From Candidatus Aminicenantota bacterium (lineage in GTDB: Bacteria > Acidobacteriota > Aminicenantia > Aminicenantales > UBA8522), in the NCBI GenBank assembly GCA_003524335.1, contig DQHV01000055.1:7501-13272 (forward strand): a stretch of 5,772 nucleotides of DNA, in the 5' to 3' direction. Positions 1 through 4,608 of this stretch are shown here, piece after piece (the first letter of the stretch is position 1; the number at the start of each line of letters is the position of its first letter). The position numbers and the translations under genes are program-made. A model generated the notes under the pieces. It did no database searches, was not told the DNA's origin, and was given only the letters and a program-made list of their open reading frames with translations.

Positions 1-239
1 GAGAATCCCGGCTGAAACTCGTACTCGAGGACGAGGCTGGCCAGAAGAGCCGTCATCTTGGGAATGATATCCTGGACCTCCTCGTTCAAGTCGAGGGTTC
101 GGGAGAAATACTCCAAACGCAGGCCTGCTCTGAAGCCCGGACTCCCCGAATCGGGTCCGGCCTGCCCAAAGGCCTGGGGAGTAAGGGCAACTAGGACGAC
201 GGAGATGAGGGCGCAGCATAGAATCGGACGATATTTCAT
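1..239 (-). CDS. Exported, probably outer-membrane beta-barrel protein (N-terminal part only)
   Basis: The frame is open from ATG at 239 to the left edge, giving 79 residues with the rest outside the window. Residues 1-26 look like a Sec signal peptide: a short basic start (MKYRP), a hydrophobic stretch at about 6-20, then a PQAFG-Q region suitable for signal peptidase I. The early CysCys pair (8-9) is not placed like a lipobox. The mature part has alternating polar/hydrophobic stretches (GLRLEYFSRTL, SLVLEYEF) like beta-barrel strands, separated by an acidic segment. It starts 10 bp after the bamD-like stop; the Shine-Dalgarno AAGGAAGG (251-244) overlaps that stop and lies 4 nt before the ATG. 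This spacing makes it the last operon member visible here. Seen: signal peptide, spacing and strand pattern. Inferred: outer-membrane location. No named family was recognised; another secreted periplasmic protein remains possible. Confidence 0.7.
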   Translation of the reverse strand, partial: MKYRPILCCALISVVLVALTPQAFGQAGPDSGSPGFRAGLRLEYFSRTLDLNEEVQDIIPKMTALLASLVLEYEFQPGF

Positions 240-249
240 TGGACCTTCC

Positions 250-1050
250 TTATCGGGCCTGCTTGGCGCCGGCCTTGCGGATCTCGGCCAGTCGTTCTTG
301 GGCCTTCTTGGCGAATTTGCTCTCCGGAAAATCGGTGACAAGCTTGGTGAAGTAGGGGATGCTCTCCTCGGTCTTTTTCCATTTATAGTAGGAATCCGCC
401 AGATAGTAATAGACCTCGTCCATTTTAGAGTAGCTTGGGTAGCTCGTCAGGATTTCAGACAGCCTCTCCGTCGACGCTTTGTAGGCGTAGACCCGGTAGT
501 AGTGTTCGCCGATGATAAAGGTATGCGCGGCCAGACGTTCCTCGCACTCGGTGAGCTGCTTCTGAGCAAGCTTGGCCTCTTCGCTCAGAGGGAAATTGGT
601 AATAACCTTCTTGAATTCGAGCAGGGCCTGGGTGGTTTTGGTCTGATCGCGGCCCGCCTTGAGGGTCTTCTTGAAGAAGGTCAAGGCGATCCGGTACTGC
701 GCATAGGAGGCCGACGGGCTGTAGGGGTAGAGTTGAATGAACTCCCGGTATTCGGCGGAGGCCAGAATCATGCTGCTCTCATCGCCCTTGTCGAAATAGG
801 AATCGGCGATCGCCAACTTGGCCCGCTGGGCATAGAAGCTCTTGGGAAAGGAATCGATCACCTGACGAAAATATAGACGCGCCTTCTCGGCGTCTTTTTT
901 CATGATCTCCTGGCCGGCTTTATACAGGGCTTCGTCCGAAGCCGCGATCTCCGGGGCAATCTCGACCGGCTTCTCTTTGCAGCTCCAGGCCCCCAACCCG
1001 GAGAGAAGGGCGACGATGAGAATCAGGCTGGTTTTGTTCATGGCCTTCAC
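250..1050 (-). CDS. bamD: Outer-membrane protein assembly factor BamD-like TPR lipoprotein
   Basis: BamD is the TPR lipoprotein of the BAM complex, which helps BamA insert beta-barrel proteins into the outer membrane from the periplasmic face. This 266-residue protein is near the usual family length. It has a hydrophobic signal segment (about 7-19) ending at Cys24, then repeated TPR-like helices from about 39 to the end (LYKAGQEIMKK, AKLAIADSYFDKG, EYREFIQLYPYSP, YYLADSYYKWKK). The segment GRDQTKTTQALLEF (133-146) matches the RDQT...AL.F stretch typical of BamD/YfiO and argues against a generic TPR or YbgF-like protein. The lipobox A-W-S-C is weak, with Ala at -3 and Trp at -2. The start is ambiguous: GTG at 1050 lies 14 nt after AGGAGG, while ATG at 1041 lies 23 nt after it but directly behind GAAGG. 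The N-terminus differs by only three residues. The exported barrel-like gene downstream fits the BAM role. Confidence 0.85.
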   Translation of the reverse strand: MKAMNKTSLILIVALLSGLGAWSCKEKPVEIAPEIAASDEALYKAGQEIMKKDAEKARLYFRQVIDSFPKSFYAQRAKLAIADSYFDKGDESSMILASAEYREFIQLYPYSPSASYAQYRIALTFFKKTLKAGRDQTKTTQALLEFKKVITNFPLSEEAKLAQKQLTECEERLAAHTFIIGEHYYRVYAYKASTERLSEILTSYPSYSKMDEVYYYLADSYYKWKKTEESIPYFTKLVTDFPESKFAKKAQERLAEIRKAGAKQAR

Positions 1051-1064
1051 TTCTGTCTTCTGTT

Positions 1065-1070
1065 CCTCCT
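1065..1070 (-). promoter_or_regulatory. Shine-Dalgarno AGGAGG for the bamD-like gene, touching the upstream stop
   Basis: The minus strand reads AGGAGG at 1070-1065. It overlaps the TAG stop (1071-1069) of the sugar epimerase and precedes GTG at 1050 by 14 nt. The perfect match supports translation of the bamD-like gene. The long spacing leaves GTG 1050 and ATG 1041 both possible as the start. Confidence 0.6.
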
Positions 1071-2013
1071 AAGCTCGATACAGCGTTTTGATCCATTCCC
1101 ACTCCTCCCGCAACCCATCTTTAAGGATTGTCCGGGGGGAGTAGCCGAGGTCGAGGGCCGCCTTCCCGATGTCGGCGAAGGTATGGGCGACATCGCCTTT
1201 TTGCCGCTCTTCCCGTATCACCTCGAGCTTTTTTCCGCAGGTCTCCTCGAGGATCGGGAGGAGGTCGTTCAGCCGTTCCCGATGTCCTCCGCCGACGTTG
1301 TAGACTTCACCCGGACGGCCCCGCCGGCTGGCCGAGAAGCTGGCCTCCACGATGTCATCGATATGGGTGAAATCACGGGTTTGTTCTCCGTCTCCGAATA
1401 CGGAGATCGGCCGGCCCTCGGCGATCGCCCGGAAAAACTTGTGGAAGGCCATGTCCGGCCGCTGGCCCGGCCCGTAGACCGTAAAAAAGCGCAGCGCGAC
1501 GGTCGGCACCGCATAGCTTTGGAAATAAAGGAGACAGAGCTGCTCGGCGGCCAGCTTGGTGACGCCGTAAGGCGATAGAGGATAGAGAAGGCTCGTCTCC
1601 GACATCGGCAGGGTCGGCGTCAATCCGTAAACTGAAGAAGAGGAGGCGTAGATCAGCCTGTGAAGAGGCTTTCCCTTGGCTGCCTCCAGAAGCCGCTGAG
1701 TGCTCAGGATGTTGTTCTGGATGTAAACGGAGAAATTCTCCCCCCAACTCGATCGCACGCCCGCCTGGGCGGCCAGATGGTACACGACGTCGACCCGAGC
1801 AAGGATTTCCTCGAGGTTAAAGTCGAGGAGGTCCTGAGAGAAAAACTCGAAATTCGGGTCGCCGGCGAACGGAGAGAGATTACGCTCCTTGATCCAGCGG
1901 GGGTAGAAATCTGTGAAAGAATCGACCGCGATGACGTGAGCGCCTTCCCGGAGCAGCCGGCGGCTGAGGTGAGACCCGATGAACCCCGCCGCTCCGGTCA
2001 CCAGCACGTTCAT
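1069..2013 (-). CDS. NAD-dependent nucleotide-sugar epimerase (extended SDR, UDP-glucuronate/UDP-glucose 4-epimerase type)
   Basis: Extended-SDR enzymes of this type use tightly bound NAD to invert a hydroxyl, usually at C4, on a UDP-sugar, supplying precursors for LPS, capsule or glycans in the cytoplasm. The 314 residues show the Rossmann signature GAAGFIG (7-13), Asp31 ending strand beta-2 (NAD ribose binding), HLAAQAG (79-85), the serine run at 124-127 and the catalytic Tyr149-x3-Lys153 (YGVTK). RFFTVYGPGQRPD (175-187), RDFTHIDD (213-220) and YNVGGG (238-243) are classic for the GalE/UDP-glucuronate epimerase branch. Length is normal and the active site is intact. The start ATG overlaps the rpe stop as ATGA, with AAGGA 9 nt upstream. 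Substrate cannot be fixed from sequence: UDP-glucuronate 4-epimerase is my first guess, then UDP-GlcNAc or UDP-glucose 4-epimerase. Position before bamD suggests an envelope role, which is inference. Confidence 0.88.
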   Translation of the reverse strand: MNVLVTGAAGFIGSHLSRRLLREGAHVIAVDSFTDFYPRWIKERNLSPFAGDPNFEFFSQDLLDFNLEEILARVDVVYHLAAQAGVRSSWGENFSVYIQNNILSTQRLLEAAKGKPLHRLIYASSSSVYGLTPTLPMSETSLLYPLSPYGVTKLAAEQLCLLYFQSYAVPTVALRFFTVYGPGQRPDMAFHKFFRAIAEGRPISVFGDGEQTRDFTHIDDIVEASFSASRRGRPGEVYNVGGGHRERLNDLLPILEETCGKKLEVIREERQKGDVAHTFADIGKAALDLGYSPRTILKDGLREEWEWIKTLYRA

Positions 2014-2678
2014 GGGCGGTTTTCCTTGGCCATGATCTCCTTCAGCCGGGAGATGACCCGGACCGGGTCTTCGGCGGCGAAGATGGAGGCGCCCACGACC
2101 AGGATCTCGGCGCCGTCCCGGATCAGGTTTTCCGCGTTAGCCGGGTTGATTCCCCCGTCCACCTCGATGGGGATGGAAAGGTTCTGTCCGCTGATCCAGC
2201 TCCGCAGTTGCCGGATCCTCTGGTGCGTGGAGTCGATGAATTTCTGTCCTCCGAACCCTGGGTTCACCGACATTATAAGGATGTAGTCGAGGTCCTTCAG
2301 GATGTCGTTGAGAAGATGGATCGGAGTCGCCGGGTTCAGGGCGATGCCGGCCTTGCGGCCGAGCTCTTTGATCAGAGAGATATCACGATGAAGGTGGGTG
2401 GAGGCTTCGACGTGAATGGATATCCAGTCGGCGCCGGCTTCGTGGAAGAGGGGGATGAAAAAGCCGGGCTTTTCGACCATCAAGTGGACATCGATCGGCA
2501 GTTGGGTGGTCTTCTTGATGGAAGCGACGGCCTGAGGTCCGAGGGTCAGGTTGGGGACGAAGTGGCCGTCCATGATGTCGAGGTGGATCATGTCCGCCCC
2601 GGCGTCCTCGGCCATCCGGACGGCGTCTCCGATCCGGGAAAAATCCGCAGACAAGATCGAGGGTGCGAGTCGGATCAT
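2010..2678 (-). CDS. rpe: Ribulose-phosphate 3-epimerase
   Basis: Rpe interconverts D-ribulose-5-phosphate and D-xylulose-5-phosphate in the pentose phosphate pathway, using a metal ion in a TIM-barrel active site. The 222 residues match the usual length. All expected residues are visible: APSILSADF with Ser10, HLDIMDG with His32 and Asp34, DVHLM with His65, and EVDGGI with Asp174. His32, Asp34, His65 and Asp174 are the metal ligands, and the two Asp are also the acid/base pair by family knowledge. The phosphate-gripping loops are NPGFGG (139-144) and GASIF (196-200). The ATG overlaps the PASTA-gene stop (ATGA, 2678-2675), and GGAGGT lies 6 nt upstream inside that gene. The TGA overlaps the next start in the same way. 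Translation of the three genes is therefore probably coupled. The enzyme looks complete and functional. Confidence 0.97.
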   Translation of the reverse strand: MIRLAPSILSADFSRIGDAVRMAEDAGADMIHLDIMDGHFVPNLTLGPQAVASIKKTTQLPIDVHLMVEKPGFFIPLFHEAGADWISIHVEASTHLHRDISLIKELGRKAGIALNPATPIHLLNDILKDLDYILIMSVNPGFGGQKFIDSTHQRIRQLRSWISGQNLSIPIEVDGGINPANAENLIRDGAEILVVGASIFAAEDPVRVISRLKEIMAKENRP

Positions 2679-3394
2679 CGGCTGACCTCCAGGGCGATAA
2701 GGCTTCTCTTGGCGATCCCGAAGCCAGGAGAAGGAAACTGTTTGATGATGACGCCCGGGTCAAGCCCCGGGTAGTAGGAGTAGCGGACGTCGGCCACCTT
2801 AAAGCCCAAGTCTTTAAGCCGGGATATGCAGGAGCCGGCCTTCCGGCCGATGAGGTCGGGCATCAGGTATCTGGGCTCGATCTCTCCCTGGCTCACCAGG
2901 AAATTGAGGGGAGTGGTGCGTTTGATGCTCTGTCCCCCCGGCGCGGGCACTTGCGCGATGATGCGGCCGGCCGAGTAACGGGAGGTATGAATCTGGGAGA
3001 TCAGCCCTCTCTGCAGTCCGCTTTCGCCGAGGACCTTGCTGGCCGCCTCCAGGCTCCGGCCGATGAGCGCAGGGACCTCGACGAGCTCGCTCCCGCTGCT
3101 GATGATGACCCGGACCGGTCGGTTGATCCGGATTTTCGAGCCTGCGGCCGGCTCCTGAGATATGATCTTCCCCCGTTCGTAGCGGTCGCTGAATTCGGTC
3201 CCCTTTTCCTGGAGGGACAGTCTTTTCCTGGCGAGATCCCTCTCCGCCTCGGCCTGGGTTTTCCCCGAGATATCGGGTACCGAGACGATTTCCCCTTTCT
3301 GGATGACACGGGATGAAAAGACCGCGCTGGAGAGAAAGACGATCAGGAGCCAGAGCAGAAATTGGCCGTAAGCCAGGGTCTTTTGGGCCGGCAT
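2675..3394 (-). CDS. Membrane-anchored protein with three PASTA domains and no kinase domain
   Basis: PASTA domains (penicillin-binding protein and serine/threonine kinase associated) occur outside the cytoplasmic membrane and in several proteins bind muropeptides or beta-lactams. From ATG 3394 the protein has 239 residues. A short N-terminal tail is followed by a membrane segment at about 11-28 (FLLWLLIVFLSSAVF), then three repeats at about 35-101, 103-170 and 172-237. Each repeat follows the PASTA pattern: VP(D/A)L.G, A...L, a variable turn, G.I..Q.P..G, and a final strand ending in VS or ISSG. There is no kinase or transpeptidase domain, and the frame is closed by TAA at 3445-3443, so no domain is hidden upstream. 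GTG 3421 would add nine residues; ATG 3394 is preferred because it gives a compact tail, but neither has a strong Shine-Dalgarno. It is first in the operon with rpe. A peptidoglycan-sensing or structural role is inference. Confidence 0.85.
   Translation of the reverse strand: MPAQKTLAYGQFLLWLLIVFLSSAVFSSRVIQKGEIVSVPDISGKTQAEAERDLARKRLSLQEKGTEFSDRYERGKIISQEPAAGSKIRINRPVRVIISSGSELVEVPALIGRSLEAASKVLGESGLQRGLISQIHTSRYSAGRIIAQVPAPGGQSIKRTTPLNFLVSQGEIEPRYLMPDLIGRKAGSCISRLKDLGFKVADVRYSYYPGLDPGVIIKQFPSPGFGIAKRSLIALEVSR
2685..2690 (-). promoter_or_regulatory. Shine-Dalgarno GGAGGT for rpe inside the PASTA gene
   Basis: The minus strand reads GGAGGT at 2690-2685, 6 nt before the rpe ATG at 2678, within the last codons of the PASTA gene. 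Together with the ATGA overlap it fixes the rpe start and suggests translational coupling. Confidence 0.75.
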
Positions 3395-3411
3395 AGTGTG
3401 AGCACCGCGCT

Positions 3412-3427
3412 GTTCGAGCACTCGAAC
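3412..3427. repeat. 16-bp near-perfect palindrome at the start of the PASTA operon
   Basis: The plus strand reads GTTCGAGCACTCGAAC: two 7-bp arms (GTTCGAG / CTCGAAC) that are exact inverted copies around a CA centre. It lies between the candidate operon promoter (3473-3445) and the ATG at 3394, and overlaps the alternative GTG at 3421. A dyad this compact is more like a binding site for a dimeric repressor than a terminator, as no T-run follows. It could also form a small hairpin in the mRNA leader. No known regulator is identified. Confidence 0.45.
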
Positions 3428-3444
3428 TTTGTAAATTCCTGATT

Positions 3445-3473
3445 AAGATACCATATTATCAGAACGAAGTAAA
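3445..3473 (-). promoter_or_regulatory. Candidate sigma70-type promoter for the PASTA-rpe-epimerase-bamD operon
   Basis: On the minus strand TTTACT (3473-3468) and TATCTT (3450-3445) are separated by 17 nt, each 4 of 6 against the TTGACA/TATAAT consensus. The stretch is AT-rich compared with its surroundings. Initiation would fall near 3438, giving a leader of about 44 nt to ATG 3394. A nearby GATAAT (3460-3455) is a better -10 hexamer but has no good -35 at the right distance; TTGACC at 3494-3489 is 28 nt away from it. Confidence 0.4.
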
Positions 3474-3507
3474 CACGACGGGCGTTTCGGTCAACTTCCC
3501 TTTTTCG

Positions 3508-3536
3508 TTGTGGGCCGCCGGGTATTGAATTATAAT
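3508..3536 (+). promoter_or_regulatory. Sigma70-type promoter for the threonine aldolase gene
   Basis: TTGTGG (3508-3513) and a perfect TATAAT (3531-3536) are 17 nt apart. Initiation would fall near 3543, leaving a leader of about 32 nt that contains the AGGAG ribosome-binding site. The -10 lies inside a 10-bp perfect palindrome, AATTATAATT (3528-3537), so a TATAAT is also present on the minus strand, but without a recognisable -35. Confidence 0.65.
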
Positions 3537-3560
3537 TGGCCGGTATCCAGAAGACCCGGC

Positions 3561-3565
3561 AGGAG
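3561..3565 (+). promoter_or_regulatory. Shine-Dalgarno AGGAG deciding the ltaE start
   Basis: AGGAG lies 9 nt before ATG 3575. It favours that start over the in-frame TTG at 3536, which would overlap the -10 hexamer and add 13 residues absent from the usual family N-terminus. Confidence 0.7.
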
Positions 3566-3574
3566 CAAACGACG

Positions 3575-4606
3575 ATGAGTGAGATATCTGATTTCCGGAG
3601 CGATACGGTCACCCGGCCGACGCCGGGCATGAGGCGGGCCATGGCTGAAGCTGCCGTCGGGGACGACGTGCTCGGCGATGACCCCACGGTCCAGGAGCTC
3701 GAGACGCTGGCCGCCGGCATCGTGGGCAAGGAGGCTGCCCTGTTCGTCCCCTCGGGAACGATGGGGAACTCGGTAGCGGTCAAGGCTTGGACGCGCGAGC
3801 TCGAAGAAGTGATCGTGGAAGCTCGTTCGCACATCTTCAACATGGAATCCACCCATCTGACCTTCATCTCCCGCGTGACCCCGCGGCCTCTTGGTTCCCG
3901 GCGGGGCGCCATGGACCCGGACGAAGTCGAGGCCAACATCAGGAAGCCTTCGGTCCACATCCCGGAGACATCGCTCGTCTGTGTCGAAAACACCCATAAC
4001 AACTGGAGCGGCGCTGTCCTCCCTCTCGCCAACCTCAAAGCCTTGCGTTCGGTTGCCGACAAGCACCAGATCAGGATCCACATGGACGGGGCTCGGATTT
4101 TTAATGCCAGCACGGCCTCCGGCATCCCGGTGAAAGATTACGCGGCGCTGTCCGATTCGGTGATGTTCTGTCTCTCCAAGGGGCTTTCGGCGCCGGTCGG
4201 ATCGATGCTTGCCGGTCCGCGTGACTTCATCGACTATGCCAGGAGGATTCGGAAAGCGCTCGGAGGGGGGATGAGGCAGGCGGGAGTATTGGCCGCGCCG
4301 GGCCTCATCGCCCTGACCGAGATGGTCGGCCGGCTCGGCCAAGACCATGCCCGCGCCAAGAAGCTGGCGTCGGCCATCGCCGGTTTGCCCGGGGTTAAGC
4401 TCGATCCCGCGGACGTCGAGACGAACATCATCATCTTCGGACTGTCCCATCCTCGCGTCTCGATCGCCGAGTTCATAGCCGGGCTAAGGAAAAAGCGTAT
4501 CCTGGCCCTGGCGCTGAGCGGCGGCGTCCGCTTCGTCACCCACAAAGACATCGATGACGAGGATGTTGAGAGGGCCATCTCTGCCTTCAAAGAAATCCTG
4601 GCCTGA
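3575..4606 (+). CDS. ltaE: Low-specificity L-threonine aldolase (PLP-dependent)
   Basis: This cytoplasmic fold-type I PLP enzyme cleaves L-threonine or L-allo-threonine to glycine and acetaldehyde. The 343-residue protein has the normal family length and opens with the family signature DFRSDTVTRPT (6-16, Arg8). It then shows PSGTMGN (59-65, PLP phosphate loop), His86 in RSHIF (ring stacking on PLP in known structures), ENTHN with His141, HMDGAR with Asp171 and Arg174 (cofactor contact), and CLSKG with Lys202, the Schiff-base lysine. GGGMRQ (230-235) and VRFVTHKD with Arg319 (substrate carboxylate) complete the set. As I remember it, the sequence resembles the Thermotoga maritima enzyme closely through the central half; an alignment is needed to confirm this. 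The gene has its own promoter and is divergent from the PASTA operon, so it is probably regulated separately. It converges on the Fe-S gene with only 2 bp between the stops. L- versus L-allo- preference cannot be read from sequence. Confidence 0.95.
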   Translation: MSEISDFRSDTVTRPTPGMRRAMAEAAVGDDVLGDDPTVQELETLAAGIVGKEAALFVPSGTMGNSVAVKAWTRELEEVIVEARSHIFNMESTHLTFISRVTPRPLGSRRGAMDPDEVEANIRKPSVHIPETSLVCVENTHNNWSGAVLPLANLKALRSVADKHQIRIHMDGARIFNASTASGIPVKDYAALSDSVMFCLSKGLSAPVGSMLAGPRDFIDYARRIRKALGGGMRQAGVLAAPGLIALTEMVGRLGQDHARAKKLASAIAGLPGVKLDPADVETNIIIFGLSHPRVSIAEFIAGLRKKRILALALSGGVRFVTHKDIDDEDVERAISAFKEILA

Positions 4607-4608
4607 GG

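Noticed and set aside
58..876. Long plus-strand open frame of 272 codons
   Set aside because: It lies antisense to the BamD-like gene and the signal-peptide gene, which have clear family motifs. Its sequence has no recognisable domain, so it is a by-product of GC-rich codon use.
2208..3316. Overlapping plus-strand open frames opposite rpe and the PASTA gene
   Set aside because: They are mirror frames of well-supported minus-strand genes with no domain or ribosome-binding site of their own.
3536..3577. TTG at 3536 as the start of ltaE
   Set aside because: It overlaps the -10 hexamer and lies before the AGGAG site; the ATG at 3575 gives the family-typical N-terminus.
3530..4450. Long minus-strand open frames opposite the threonine aldolase (also 3343-4125)
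   Set aside because: The plus strand carries the full threonine aldolase active site. The opposite frames are rich in Arg, Gly and Ser, lack motifs, and would cross the intergenic promoter region.
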